Counted from the stretch's first letter, positions 8,690 to 17,798 are shown. The stretch: 54,332 bases of DNA from Candidatus Saccharicenans sp. (GCA_030018265.1 JASEFX010000001.1:117532-171863); one strand, 5' to 3'. Notes: generated by a model from the sequence alone, not told the origin. Made by a program: numbers and translations.

Positions 8690-10157
8690 ACCTTAAAACT
8701 CCTTTCTCCAGTACGCCAAGAAACTGGCCTTTTCGGTTGTAGACTTCAATTTTGTCAAAATCTTTCAGGTAGTCAAGAGTCCGGGTGGCTTCTCCGGCAA
8801 TTACCACCAGCGGTCGGGCGGAAAGATATTTGCGGGCAACTTCTCTTACGCTGTCAACGTCCACCAGCATGATGTTCTGAAAGTATCTCGTCCAGAAGTC
8901 CACAGGCAGTTCGAGGAAATCCAGCAGGGCCATTCTTCTGCTCATCGTCTCCGGGTTTTCAAACTGAAGCGGCAGGTTGCCGATCAAATAGCTTTTCGCT
9001 CTTTCATGCTCTTCAGCTTCGATTCTTTCTGCTGGAAGACGGCTTAATATGTTGAGTATCGATTTCACCGCAGAGGTTAGAGCCGCTGGCGAGGTTTTTG
9101 CCCTTACCCAGAAAATCCCGTTGCTCCGGAAAAAAGTCAGCTCGCTGAAGCTGTAAAAAGCTTCTCCCTTCAGCTCCCGCAGTGTAAGGAAAAGCCGGCT
9201 GCCGGTGCTTCCGCCGAGCAGGTGGTTTAACACTAATAATGAATAGTAATCCGGGCTGGAGATGGGCGCAATCAGATTTCCGGCGATGATGGCCACCTCA
9301 TTTCCTGGCACGTCCAGAAAACAGACCTGCCCGAAATCGCGGTTCGGCAACCTTGGAACCGGAGGCCTGGAAACAGGCCGCGGCACCCAGCGCCGGAAAT
9401 ACTGATTGGTCAGCCCTGTAGCTTTATCCATGTTGATGTTGCCGTTGAAAACGATGACTGAATTGTTAGGTCTCAGGTAGCGCTGATGAAACTGGGCAGC
9501 ATCCCGCGGACTTATGTTTTTAATAGCTTCTTCGTCAAGCACCCCCGGATTGTAGCCGGATCCGGAAAATAATTTTTTGATGAAAAAGCTGTAGCCGGCA
9601 TTTTCCGGGTCCTGGTTTCGCCGAAGGAGCTCGTAATAAAATTCCCTCTTAACGCCTGAAACTTCAAGCGGGGGGAAGTTCGGTTCGACGAAAAACAGAC
9701 TGATCAGGGACAGGACGTCTTCGAGGTTTTCTTCGAGGAAGGTAAAAGAAAAAATCGTGTAATCTGACTCCACGTCGAGAGAAGCATCGACCGCCAAGTA
9801 GTCCAGCCTTTCTTCTATGTCGGAAGCGCTCATCGAGGCAGTTCCTCGCAGCAGCAGGCGTGAGGTAACGGTGGCCAGCCCGGGCAGTTCGAGCGGGGAA
9901 TCGCTCTCACCGGCTCTGATTATTACCTGCAGGTTGAACAGGCAGGCGTTTTCTCTGGGTATAACCAGAATTTTCAGCCCGTTGACTCCCTCCCCGATTT
10001 CCACCGCCGGCAGAACCAGCTGAGGGACAGGGTCGGGGTAAGGAGGACTTTTCCTGAATTTTTCCTGGGCCTGAGATTGAACCGGGAAAAGGAACCAGAG
10101 CAGCACAAAAAACGCCAGTGCCTGCCGCCAGCGTTTTATATATGAATAACCGTTCAT
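8676..10157 (-). CDS. M16-family peptidase-like protein, zinc motif absent
   Basis: Exported 493-residue protein with an M16 (insulinase/mitochondrial-processing-peptidase) fold. The N-terminal signal peptide includes a hydrophobic ALAFFVLLWFLF core. The place where the inverted zinc motif HxxEH should stand reads LPGLATVTSRLLLRG, so no ligand remains. The C-terminal half keeps the substrate-binding Arg/Tyr region of the family (GGSTGSRLF...FYSFSEL). This pattern is typical of the non-catalytic subunit of a two-protein M16 peptidase. It follows the other M16 gene by 2 bp and overlaps ftcD by 14 bp. Unusually, the partner is also degenerate (see findings). It is likely periplasmic or outer-membrane associated. 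Confidence 0.88.
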   Translation of the reverse strand: MNGYSYIKRWRQALAFFVLLWFLFPVQSQAQEKFRKSPPYPDPVPQLVLPAVEIGEGVNGLKILVIPRENACLFNLQVIIRAGESDSPLELPGLATVTSRLLLRGTASMSASDIEERLDYLAVDASLDVESDYTIFSFTFLEENLEDVLSLISLFFVEPNFPPLEVSGVKREFYYELLRRNQDPENAGYSFFIKKLFSGSGYNPGVLDEEAIKNISPRDAAQFHQRYLRPNNSVIVFNGNINMDKATGLTNQYFRRWVPRPVSRPPVPRLPNRDFGQVCFLDVPGNEVAIIAGNLIAPISSPDYYSLLVLNHLLGGSTGSRLFLTLRELKGEAFYSFSELTFFRSNGIFWVRAKTSPAALTSAVKSILNILSRLPAERIEAEEHERAKSYLIGNLPLQFENPETMSRRMALLDFLELPVDFWTRYFQNIMLVDVDSVREVARKYLSARPLVVIAGEATRTLDYLKDFDKIEVYNRKGQFLGVLEKGVLRYENR

Positions 10158-10159
10158 AT

Positions 10160-11524
10160 TTATCTTCCTGGCAGGATGGTTATAAAACAGAATTTCTCCG
10201 CTTTTAGCTGCCGTCGGGCCAGAGCCAGAATCGAATAGGGAGTCAACTTTTCCAGTCTTTCCAGCTGAAACGCCGGGTCCGGCAGCCGTCCTTCTCTCAG
10301 ATAATAGTCAGCCAGGGTGAGCGCCCGGGAAAGATTGCTGCCGCACAGCTGAGTTAAATACCTGTACTTAAAATTATTTTTAACCTTTACAAATTCTCTT
10401 TCGGGAACGATTTCCGTCCTGACCCGGTTTAACTCGTCGATCAGTAATTTCTTCGCTCGTTCAGCCATCATCTGGGAATTAGCCAGCAGAAATATCTTGA
10501 GGGAGACAAACTGACCTTTTTCCTCCAGTCCACCATCGAGATAAACAGCCAGACGCTCTTTTTTGACCAGCCTGTTTACCAGACGGCTGGTTGCCCCCTG
10601 GATCAGCAGCTGTTCCATCAACCTGAGCACCAGATAATCTTCCGGCCGCAACTCTTCCAGCCTGAGTCCGAACTGCAGCCCGGCGGCCGAGACCCGTGAA
10701 TCGAACATGACCTGATCCCTGGCGGAAATTGCCGGTATGAATTCCGGTTGCGGATACGGTTCGGGTTCTTCACCCCTGGGTATCGTTTCGAAATAGCGGC
10801 CGACAAGTTCGCGAGCTCTCTCCGGTCGAACATTTCCGCTGATACAGAGCACGGCATTTCCGGGAACATAGTATTTCCGGTAAAACCTGGTAACATCTTC
10901 CAGAGTTATCTCCCGGATCGATTGAGGCGTGCCGGTCAGAGCGTGGCCGTATTTGAAATCCGGATAGAGGATCTGATCTATCAGGAAAAAATAATGGCTG
11001 AAAGGTTCCCGCATCACTCTTTCGTTTAAGCTGCGAATTATCGACTCTTTTTCCCTGGCCAGGAGGCTTTCGGTGATTTTGAGGAAGTGCATCCGGTCGG
11101 ATTCGAGCCACAGCACCAGACCGAGCTGGTTTGACGGAACCGTCTGGTAAAAAAAGGTTTTGTCAAAGGTGGTGGCGGCGTTGAGCTCTCCGCCGGCATT
11201 CTGGATGTAATTGAGATGCTGCAGCGGGCCGACATTTTCTGACCCCTGAAACATCAAATTCTGCATCAGGTAGGCAAGCCCCTCTTTCCCTTCAGGGTCA
11301 TGGACCGAACCCACTCCGTAAGCCATGACCACCGAGACCACAGGAAGCGAGTTATCCTCGAGCACGACTACCTGAAGGCCGTTCTTCAGCCTGAAGGTTA
11401 CGGGGTTAAAGTTGACAGTCTTTCTTTCGGCTGGCTGCAGACCCGCCAGGAATATGAAAAAAAGAAATGCTGACAGCAAGGTTTTTTTAAGAACTTTTTT
11501 TCTCTCAGCCAGCCGCTTTTTCAT
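10160..11524 (-). CDS. M16-family peptidase-like protein with degenerate HxxEH motif
   Basis: Exported 454-residue M16-fold protein, normally the catalytic partner in such gene pairs. After a basic N-terminus and a hydrophobic signal segment (LLSAFLFFIFLAGL), the fold is clear: VVLEDNSLPVVSV, GVGSVHDPEGKEGLAYL, NAGGELNAATTFDKTFF, and a second repeat. The zinc motif HLxEH is replaced by YLMQN, so all three motif positions are changed, and the distal Glu ligand region reads IIRSLNER instead of VVKEER. I therefore expect no metalloprotease activity. There is no good Shine-Dalgarno before the ATG. It is the first gene of an apparent operon with the second M16-like gene and ftcD. Confidence 0.88.
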   Translation of the reverse strand: MKKRLAERKKVLKKTLLSAFLFFIFLAGLQPAERKTVNFNPVTFRLKNGLQVVVLEDNSLPVVSVVMAYGVGSVHDPEGKEGLAYLMQNLMFQGSENVGPLQHLNYIQNAGGELNAATTFDKTFFYQTVPSNQLGLVLWLESDRMHFLKITESLLAREKESIIRSLNERVMREPFSHYFFLIDQILYPDFKYGHALTGTPQSIREITLEDVTRFYRKYYVPGNAVLCISGNVRPERARELVGRYFETIPRGEEPEPYPQPEFIPAISARDQVMFDSRVSAAGLQFGLRLEELRPEDYLVLRLMEQLLIQGATSRLVNRLVKKERLAVYLDGGLEEKGQFVSLKIFLLANSQMMAERAKKLLIDELNRVRTEIVPEREFVKVKNNFKYRYLTQLCGSNLSRALTLADYYLREGRLPDPAFQLERLEKLTPYSILALARRQLKAEKFCFITILPGR

Positions 11525-11652
11525 TTTAAGACAAATCAGACTATAAATATCACAAAAATAATTAAAATTGAATCGGAATTGTTGCTTTCAGACCCGGGTT
11601 GTGTTAAAAAGCTTATCTGTCATATTCATGCTGATGCATTAATTCAGAGCAG

Positions 11653-11684
11653 CCGGCAGAAGCGTTGGAAAAAGTCGCTTCCGG
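11653..11684 (+). promoter_or_regulatory. Hairpin in the leader of the adenosylhomocysteinase gene
   Basis: GAAGCG (11659-11664) pairs perfectly with CGCTTC (11676-11681) around an 11-base A-rich loop, and flanking CCG/CGG can extend the stem with a small bulge. It lies about 90 bases before the ahcY start codon in a 245 bp gap. It does not match the SAH riboswitch core that I can recall. Function is unknown. Confidence 0.3.
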
Positions 11685-11769
11685 GTTCAGGTTTGTTGAA
11701 TTTAATTTAACAGGTAAAAATCTTTGAATAAACCTGATATCTGTTTAACACCAGAAAGGGGAGTAATCC

Positions 11770-13026
11770 ATGGAATTTGAAGTAAGAGATTTGAAACTCG
11801 CAGCCGATGGATTAAAGCGGATAGAGTGGGCTGCCCGGTCGATGCCCGTTCTTAACAGAATTAAGGAGAAATGGCTGAAGGAAAAGCCGCTTAAAGGCAT
11901 AAGAATAGCTGCCTGCCTTCACGTCACCTCGGAAACAGCCAACCTGATGATGACCCTTAAAGCCGGCGGAGCTGAGGTGAGGCTGGCCGCCTCGAATCCG
12001 TTAAGCACTCAGGATGAGGTGGCGGCGGCTCTGGTGCAGTTTGAGAAGATATCGGTCTTCGCCATCAAAGGAGAAGATCAGAAGAGCTACTACCGTCATC
12101 TGCAAAAAGCCCTGGCCCACCGTCCGATGATCACTATGGACGATGGAGCCGACCTGGTCTCCACGCTGCACCGGAAAATGAAATCCGTTCTCGGAGAAAT
12201 AATAGGCGGAACCGAAGAAACCACCACCGGCGTCATCCGGCTGCGCAGCATGGCCGAAAACGGCGTGCTCGGCTATCCGATAATAGCTGTCAACGACGCT
12301 CTGACCAAACATCTTTTTGACAACCGTTACGGGACGGGGCAGAGCACCATCGACGGTATACTCCGTTCGACCAACATCCTGCTGGCCGGCCTGACAGTGG
12401 TCGTTTGCGGCTACGGCTGGTGCGGTAAAGGGGTGGCCACCAGAGCCAGAGGAGCCGGTGCGCGGGTAATAATCTGCGAGGTTGATCCCCTGAAAGCCCT
12501 GGAAGCGCTGATGGACGGTTTCCAGGTGATGACTCTTCTGAAGGCGGCGGCCGTCGGCGACCTGTTCATTACGGTCACCGGCAACAAAAATGTAATCCGG
12601 GCAGAACATATGAGAAAAATGAAAGACGGCGCCATCATCGCCAACTCCGGACATTTCAACGTGGAAATAGATATTCCGGCTCTGACCAGACTGGCCCGGA
12701 GCAGAAGGATTATCCGTCCTTTTGTCGAAGAATTCAGGCTGAAGGACGGTAGATGCCTTTATCTTCTGGGGGAAGGACGGCTGATCAACCTGGCAGCAGC
12801 AGAGGGACATCCGGCCATGGTCATGGACATGAGCTTTGCCAACCAGGCTCTTAGCGTGCTTTATCTCGTCCAGCATGCCGGTGAGCTGGAGAAGAAGGTT
12901 TATCCGGTGCCGGCAGAGATCGACCGGGAAATCGCCCGCTTGAAGCTGGATTCGATGGGAATTAAAATCGACCGGCTGACTGCCGAGCAGAAAAAATATC
13001 TTAAAGAATGGCGCGAAGGAACGTGA
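11770..13026 (+). CDS. ahcY: Adenosylhomocysteinase
   Basis: Cytoplasmic NAD-dependent enzyme that splits S-adenosylhomocysteine into homocysteine and adenosine, clearing the product of SAM-dependent methylation. The 418-residue length and absence of the plant/proteobacterial insertion match the archaeal/Thermotoga-like form. Visible features: the substrate-site Lys/Asp region around [23 protein letters not shown], the Rossmann motif GYGWCGKG near residue 219, [23 protein letters not shown] and a C-terminal MDMSFANQ segment. A Shine-Dalgarno AAAGGGGAG precedes the ATG. It stands alone between divergent and convergent neighbours with a 245 bp upstream region containing a hairpin. Methyltransferases in this window (RlmI-like, RimO as SAM user) would feed or depend on it. 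Confidence 0.95.
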   Translation: MEFEVRDLKLAADGLKRIEWAARSMPVLNRIKEKWLKEKPLKGIRIAACLHVTSETANLMMTLKAGGAEVRLAASNPLSTQDEVAAALVQFEKISVFAIKGEDQKSYYRHLQKALAHRPMITMDDGADLVSTLHRKMKSVLGEIIGGTEETTTGVIRLRSMAENGVLGYPIIAVNDALTKHLFDNRYGTGQSTIDGILRSTNILLAGLTVVVCGYGWCGKGVATRARGAGARVIICEVDPLKALEALMDGFQVMTLLKAAAVGDLFITVTGNKNVIRAEHMRKMKDGAIIANSGHFNVEIDIPALTRLARSRRIIRPFVEEFRLKDGRCLYLLGEGRLINLAAAEGHPAMVMDMSFANQALSVLYLVQHAGELEKKVYPVPAEIDREIARLKLDSMGIKIDRLTAEQKKYLKEWREGT

Positions 13027-13039
13027 GCTTATTTCAGCT

Positions 13040-13058
13040 TCAGGTCGGAAAAACCTGA
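13040..13058 (+). terminator. Possible stem-loop between convergent ahcY and TPR genes
   Basis: TCAGGT (13040-13045) and ACCTGA (13053-13058) form a perfect 6 bp stem around CGGAAAA, 14 bases after the ahcY stop. No T-run follows on the plus strand, so it may be only a weak terminator or an mRNA 3' end stabiliser. Confidence 0.3.
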
Positions 13059-13090
13059 GCGCATCAGAGAAAAATTAAGAAAAAAGCTGC

Positions 13091-13873
13091 CTAATCTTTT
13101 ACCAGCTTCTTAAGCTCCTCCAGGTATTTTTTTACTGTTTCCCGGTCCTCCTGGCCTACCAGACGGGGATAGAGCTTTTCAAAGTTTTCCTTTGCTTTTC
13201 GGTATAGTCCCACGTTGTACTGAGCTCTGGCTAAATTGAATAAAAAAGTGGTGTCTTCCGGAACAATCCTTACCGCCTGTTCGAAGGCCAGAACAGCCTC
13301 ATCCAGATCCCCGGCTTTCTCCAGAATTAACCCCCGGAGATTGTGAGCCATGGCAAACCGGTTTCTGTATTGAATCGCTTTCTGCACATGCTCATAGGCT
13401 TCATCGTACTTTTCCTGAACAAAATAAAGGCGAGCCAGGTTGTAATAGGGGAGTTCCTTCGAGGCATAATTCGGGTCCTGAATAGCCCGGCGATATTCTG
13501 CTTCAGCTTTTTCATGCTGGCCGAGCTCAAAGTAGATCGTCCCCAGGTTGTTGCGGGCTTCGGTAAATTGAGGGTTAACCTCAAGTGCTTTCTGAAAAGC
13601 CTGGATCGAAGCTTCCATATTTCCTTTCATCGACTGAGCCAGTCCGAGAGCGTTCCAGGCAAGATGGTTTCTGGGGTCGAGAGAGAGGCTTCTGTTAAAA
13701 TATTTTATGGCTTCATCGATGTTGTTGTTGTTCAGGTAAAAAAGACCGAGGTTGTATTGATACTGCGGGTCCTGGGCTCTGGCTTTGTCCAGCTTGCTCT
13801 GGGTGGAAGCGCAGCTGGTCAGAGACATAAGCGCTAAAAAGATCGCTGCCATTTGAATGCCGACCCTCTTCAT
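13091..13873 (-). CDS. TPR-repeat lipoprotein
   Basis: A 260-residue lipoprotein: a short basic N-terminus and hydrophobic stretch end in a lipobox LTSC with Cys21, followed by at least five tetratricopeptide repeats (for example YNLGLFYLNNNNIDEAIKYF, NALGLAQSMKGNMEASIQAF, NNLGTIYFELGQHEKAEAEY). It resembles PilF/PilW-type and other outer-membrane TPR lipoproteins that scaffold protein complexes. No pilus genes are near, so the role is open. I start it at ATG 13873, which has GGAGGG about 6 bases upstream, rather than at an upstream in-frame ATG at 13909 that would put charged residues before the signal. It is the last gene of the asnS-rimO-pgpA-cinA-thpR-plsY-gpsA run. Confidence 0.88.
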   Translation of the reverse strand: MKRVGIQMAAIFLALMSLTSCASTQSKLDKARAQDPQYQYNLGLFYLNNNNIDEAIKYFNRSLSLDPRNHLAWNALGLAQSMKGNMEASIQAFQKALEVNPQFTEARNNLGTIYFELGQHEKAEAEYRRAIQDPNYASKELPYYNLARLYFVQEKYDEAYEHVQKAIQYRNRFAMAHNLRGLILEKAGDLDEAVLAFEQAVRIVPEDTTFLFNLARAQYNVGLYRKAKENFEKLYPRLVGQEDRETVKKYLEELKKLVKD

Positions 13874-13905
13874 TTTTTCCCTCCGGAAAGGTTGTATTCT
13901 TAATT

Positions 13906-14910
13906 TCAAATTTTTTCCTCTTTCAAATCTCTCGACATCAACTCTTCCAGCGCTCGATGGGGAGGTTTTCCCCGATAAAGCACTTCATACACCTGATGGC
14001 AGATGGGCATTTCCACCTTTTTCAGGCTGGCCAGCTTGTGCACGGTGAGCGTATTTCTCACTCCCTCAGCCACCATTTTCATTTCCGCAAGGATCTGTTT
14101 CAGCGATTTTCCTCTGGTGAGTTCCAGCCCGACCCGGTAATTCCGGCTCAGCTCGCTGGTGCAGGTAAGCACCAGGTCTCCCAGTCCGGCCAGCCCGTAG
14201 AAAGTTTCCTTCTTAGCTCCGAGCGCCGTCCCGAGCCTGATGATTTCCACCAGCCCCCGGGTAATGAGAGCCGCGCGAGAATTATAACCGTAACCAAGGC
14301 CCACAGAGATGCCGGCGGCTATCGCCAGCACATTTTTCACCGCTCCGCCGATTTCCACCCCAAGGACGTCGGTGGTGATGTAAATTCTCAGCTGCCGGCT
14401 GGAAATGCTCTGCTGAAGTTCTTTTGCCAGCACTTGATCCCGGCTGGCCAGGACCAGCGCAGTCGGATGTCCGGCCGCCACCTCTCTGGCAAAGCTCGGC
14501 CCGGAGAGAACGCCTATTCTGGGTTTTCTCGAAGGCGCAAAAACTTCCTCCATCACCTCGGTCATCGTTTTAAGCGATTTTTGCTCGAGCCCTTTCGTCA
14601 GGCTGATCAGAGCCTGTCCCTTTTTCATGCACTCGTCTATCCGGTGATAAATCTGCCGGCAGAACTGCGAGGGAACCGCCACAAAAATTATCTGGGCGCC
14701 TTCGACGGTTTCAGCTATCGAGCGGTGAAAGCTGACGGTCACCGGAAATTCAAACCCGGGGAGAAAGGTATGGTTGATTCTGGTGGACAGGAGGTCTGCC
14801 AGGACCTCCTCCTCTCTTACCCATAATTTCACCGGAAAGCCCAGACGGCCGAGGTAATATGAGATGGCCGAACCCCAGCTGCCCGCACCGATAACGGCGA
14901 ATTTAAGCAT
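13906..14910 (-). CDS. gpsA: Glycerol-3-phosphate dehydrogenase [NAD(P)+]
   Basis: Reduces dihydroxyacetone phosphate to sn-glycerol-3-phosphate, the backbone for phospholipids. The 334-residue protein starts with the Rossmann motif GAGSWGSA. It then shows LTKGLE, GVLSGPSFAREVA, the catalytic-site Lys in GGAVKNVLAIAAG, and GLAGLGDLVLTC, all characteristic of GpsA. Its start overlaps the end of plsY by 8 bp; PlsY uses the same glycerol-3-phosphate, so the two steps are genetically and metabolically coupled. Confidence 0.96.
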   Translation of the reverse strand: MLKFAVIGAGSWGSAISYYLGRLGFPVKLWVREEEVLADLLSTRINHTFLPGFEFPVTVSFHRSIAETVEGAQIIFVAVPSQFCRQIYHRIDECMKKGQALISLTKGLEQKSLKTMTEVMEEVFAPSRKPRIGVLSGPSFAREVAAGHPTALVLASRDQVLAKELQQSISSRQLRIYITTDVLGVEIGGAVKNVLAIAAGISVGLGYGYNSRAALITRGLVEIIRLGTALGAKKETFYGLAGLGDLVLTCTSELSRNYRVGLELTRGKSLKQILAEMKMVAEGVRNTLTVHKLASLKKVEMPICHQVYEVLYRGKPPHRALEELMSRDLKEEKI

Positions 14911-15496
14911 TCAATCTTTCTCCAAATTTTCTTTCGGTTCCGGAAGCAAGGCGTTTGACATTTTCCCGATGCCTGAAAAGAATTATCAGGAAAAATATCA
15001 ATCCGAAGACGAAGAGCATCCGGTCGCCTTTAAGAATTAAAACCAGAACAGGGAACACCAGCATCCCGGACAGTGTGGCCAGCGAAACATACCTGAACAG
15101 GAAAAGCATTATCAACATCAGCGCAAGGCTCAACCCGAAGGGTCCGGGAGCCAGATACAGATAGCCGCCGCAGGTTGTGGCCACTCCTTTACCGCCTCTG
15201 AACTTCAGATAGACCGGGTAACAATGACCGATGACCGCAGCCAGAAGGCAGATCACAGCCAGCAGGCGGCTGGAATACAAATGAACAGCCAGAAATGCTG
15301 GTAGATATCCTTTTAGAATATCCACGACCATCACCGGAAGAGCCAGTTTCCAGCCGCCGACCCGGAAAACGTTGGTGGCTCCGGTCGAACGGCTGCCGAC
15401 TTCCCGGATGTCCCTGCGGACAAACAATTTCACCAGAAAATAACCGGTAGGAAAAGCTCCGAATAAGTAAGAAAACAAAATCAGGAGTATTTTCAT
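14903..15496 (-). CDS. plsY: Glycerol-3-phosphate acyltransferase PlsY
   Basis: Membrane enzyme that transfers the acyl group from acyl-phosphate to glycerol-3-phosphate, the first step of phosphatidic acid synthesis. The 197-residue protein has about five membrane segments and the three PlsY motifs: GSRSTGATNVFR near residue 35, the phosphate-binding FRGGKGVATT loop near residue 103, and RHRENVKRL near the C-terminus. It overlaps thpR by 4 bp and gpsA by 8 bp. A PlsX partner to make acyl-phosphate is not in the window. Confidence 0.95.
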   Translation of the reverse strand: MKILLILFSYLFGAFPTGYFLVKLFVRRDIREVGSRSTGATNVFRVGGWKLALPVMVVDILKGYLPAFLAVHLYSSRLLAVICLLAAVIGHCYPVYLKFRGGKGVATTCGGYLYLAPGPFGLSLALMLIMLFLFRYVSLATLSGMLVFPVLVLILKGDRMLFVFGLIFFLIILFRHRENVKRLASGTERKFGERLNA

Positions 15497-16050
15497 GCGA
15501 GCTTATGCCGGCTGATGATTCTGTATTCAGGCCCTTCCGGGCGCAGGATGCTCTGGAACAGGTTGATTTCGCTCACTTCCATCGTGCCGAACTCCTCAGC
15601 CCCCATCCTGTCCAGCTCCGCTTTCAGACGTTCCTGTTTCCGCGGTTCGCGAGCCCGGCCAATGGTCAGGTGCGGTGTGAAAGGCCTTTCCTCCCGGCTG
15701 AAGCCTTCCTGACTGAGCGCTTCTTCCAGCTCTGACTGAAGATCGTAAAGTTCAGGACCCGCCTGAAATCCAGCCCAGATGACCCTCATCCGGACCTGCC
15801 CGGGCGGAAAACTTCCGGTTCCCCGCACTGAGAGATGGAAGCGGCGGTGTTTCCTGGCCACTTTTTCCAGCACCTGTTTTATCGTTTCGACCCGTGATTC
15901 GTCTGTTTCTCCGAGAAATTTAAGCGTGAGGTGATAGTTTTCCGGAGCCACCCATTTAATGTCGCTGGCCACAGGCTTCAGAACTTTTACCGCTGAAGAC
16001 AATCTGTTTTTTATCTCAGGACTCAGGTCAATCGCTATGAAAAGCCTCAT
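15493..16050 (-). CDS. thpR: RNA 2',3'-cyclic phosphodiesterase (2H family)
   Basis: Two-histidine phosphoesterase of 185 residues (ThpR/LigT family) that opens 2',3'-cyclic phosphate ends of RNA to 2'-phosphate. Both catalytic HxT motifs are present: HLTLKFLG with His40 and HLTIGRAR with His127. The opening RLFIAIDLS is typical. It is sandwiched by 4 bp overlaps with cinA upstream and plsY downstream, so it is translated as part of the operon. Genes of this family frequently sit beside cinA in bacteria. Confidence 0.93.
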   Translation of the reverse strand: MRLFIAIDLSPEIKNRLSSAVKVLKPVASDIKWVAPENYHLTLKFLGETDESRVETIKQVLEKVARKHRRFHLSVRGTGSFPPGQVRMRVIWAGFQAGPELYDLQSELEEALSQEGFSREERPFTPHLTIGRAREPRKQERLKAELDRMGAEEFGTMEVSEINLFQSILRPEGPEYRIISRHKLA

Positions 16051-17336
16051 TTTTTCTCCGTTTGACCGATTTCTTCGAGCAATTTTAACCTTAACATATC
16101 CAGAGCTTTCTGGGTAGTCTGAAATTTTATTCTCTCCCGATTTCCAGAAAACATATTTTTGACCACAACTGTCCCGCCGGAAAAAGCCAGGCCGGTGTAG
16201 ACCAGCCCGACAGGTTTTGTTTCAGTTCCTCCGCCGGGACCGGCAATTCCGGTAGTTGATAACCCGTAATCAGCTCCGGCTTTCGTTCTGACTTTTTCAG
16301 CCATTTCCCGGGCTACCTCTTCGCTGACGGCTCCTTTTTGCCTGAGAAGTTCAGCGGAAACACCCAGCTCCCTGAGTTTGCTTTCATTGCTGTAGGTTAC
16401 GATGCTCTCAAGAAAATAATCGGAACTTCCCGGGACGCTGGTGATGCGATGGGCCAGCAACCCGCCGGTGCAGGATTCGGCGCAGGCCAGAGTCTTTCCG
16501 GAACTTCTGAGCAGGTCTCCCACGACCTTCTCGAGAGGTTCGCCGTCGGTAGAATAGACCAGCCGGCCGAGCAAGCCGAGCAGTTTTTCCTTCACTCTGT
16601 TGAAAGCGGCCACGTCTCTCTGCGGCTTCCGTCTTACAGGCAGGCTTAACCTGATCTGTATGTCCCCCGGCGCCGCCAGTGTGATGAGCTGCATTCTCTC
16701 AGGAAGGCTCCTGTAGACAGGCTTGATCAGGTCTTCCACGAGTGATTCTCCCGCTCCGGTTACTCTGATCACTGACCTCAGCACCTGAACCTGGCCGTAT
16801 CTTTCCTTCAACTTCGGAATCACCAGATTTTCCACCATCGGCCTGAATTCGGGCGGCGGTCCGGGAAGAAGAACGAAAATTTGCTTCCTTCTTTCCAGCC
16901 AGAGTCCTGGAGCTGTGCCGTGAGGGTTTTCCAGCACCTCCGAACCTTCAAGCACGTAGGCCTGACGGCGGTTCGAGGGGCTCATCCGCAGGCCGCGGGT
17001 TTCAAACCTCTTCCTGATTTTTTCGAGTATATCCCTGCGGAAGACCAGTTTGAGACCGAGCACTTCAGCCACCGCCTGACGCGTGCGGTCGTCTTCGGTC
17101 GGACCGAGCCCGCCGCAGATGAAAATCAGCCAGCTTCGCTTTCTGGCAATTTTTATCGCCAGCTTGAGATCATCCAGACGATCGCCGACGGTGGTCTTGA
17201 AAGACAGTTCCCGGCCGAGCTCCTGCAGTTTTTCAGCCACAAAAAGAGAGTTGGTATCCTGAAAGTGGGGAGTGAGCAATTCGCTTCCGACCGCAATAAA
17301 TTCTATGCTTGCGGCGGGCAAATTTTTAATCCTCAT
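16047..17336 (-). CDS. cinA: CinA family protein (NMN amidohydrolase / ADP-ribose pyrophosphatase type)
   Basis: Full-length two-domain CinA of 429 residues. The N-terminal MoCF-like (COG1058) domain, which includes GGLGPTEDDRT near residue 75, is associated with ADP-ribose pyrophosphatase activity. The C-terminal PncC domain deamidates nicotinamide mononucleotide and is recognisable by CAESCTGGLLAHRIT near residue 285 and STTGIAGPGGGT near residue 360. Together they recycle pyridine nucleotides. It overlaps thpR by 4 bp and begins 6 bp after pgpA. The name is historical, and no recA is adjacent here. Confidence 0.94.
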   Translation of the reverse strand: MRIKNLPAASIEFIAVGSELLTPHFQDTNSLFVAEKLQELGRELSFKTTVGDRLDDLKLAIKIARKRSWLIFICGGLGPTEDDRTRQAVAEVLGLKLVFRRDILEKIRKRFETRGLRMSPSNRRQAYVLEGSEVLENPHGTAPGLWLERRKQIFVLLPGPPPEFRPMVENLVIPKLKERYGQVQVLRSVIRVTGAGESLVEDLIKPVYRSLPERMQLITLAAPGDIQIRLSLPVRRKPQRDVAAFNRVKEKLLGLLGRLVYSTDGEPLEKVVGDLLRSSGKTLACAESCTGGLLAHRITSVPGSSDYFLESIVTYSNESKLRELGVSAELLRQKGAVSEEVAREMAEKVRTKAGADYGLSTTGIAGPGGGTETKPVGLVYTGLAFSGGTVVVKNMFSGNRERIKFQTTQKALDMLRLKLLEEIGQTEKK

Positions 17337-17342
17337 TTTCGT

Positions 17343-17798
17343 TTACCACTTAAAAACGATTATCGCTGCGTGGATAAGAAGATTCACCACCAGCCCGGTT
17401 CCCAGGTCATCAGCCATTATTCCCCAGCCTTCCGACAGATTTTCCAGCTTTTTCACGCCCATCGGTTTTAAGATATCAAGAAAACGAAAAAGAATAAACG
17501 CCGCAGCCACCGGACCCCAGTCAGGCCTGACCAGAAAAAGCGCCAGCATCTGGCCGGCGACTTCATCGATGACCACCTTCCCCGGGTCCTTAAGATTCAG
17601 GCTGCGGGCGTAGATGGTAGAAAAATAAACTCCGGCGGCGATAATGACGAGGAGTACCATCAGGTACAGCCACCAGTGAAGCCGGTGAAGATAATATTTG
17701 TAAAGAGCAGTTACCATCAGACTGGCCAGCGTGCCGGGAGCCAGAGGAAAAAGTCCCAGACCGAAGAAAGTAGAAATCAGCTTCGCCAGTTTAATCAT
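17343..17798 (-). CDS. pgpA: Phosphatidylglycerophosphatase A
   Basis: Membrane phosphatase of the PgpA family, 151 residues, that dephosphorylates phosphatidylglycerol phosphate. Family features are the N-terminal TFFGLGLFPLAPGTLAS segment, three to four membrane spans, the acidic KVVIDEVAGQM site in mid-protein, and the C-terminal GWGIMADDLGTG motif. It overlaps rimO by 8 bp. With gpsA and plsY it makes this run partly a phospholipid operon. Confidence 0.94.
   Translation of the reverse strand: MIKLAKLISTFFGLGLFPLAPGTLASLMVTALYKYYLHRLHWWLYLMVLLVIIAAGVYFSTIYARSLNLKDPGKVVIDEVAGQMLALFLVRPDWGPVAAAFILFRFLDILKPMGVKKLENLSEGWGIMADDLGTGLVVNLLIHAAIIVFKW

Noticed and set aside
12001-12876. Minus-strand open frame of 291 codons
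   Set aside because: It lies fully antisense to adenosylhomocysteinase, whose motifs are intact, and shows no family pattern or ribosome site.
13957-14826. Plus-strand open frame of 289 codons
   Set aside because: Antisense to gpsA; a shadow produced by codon bias, with no recognisable domain.
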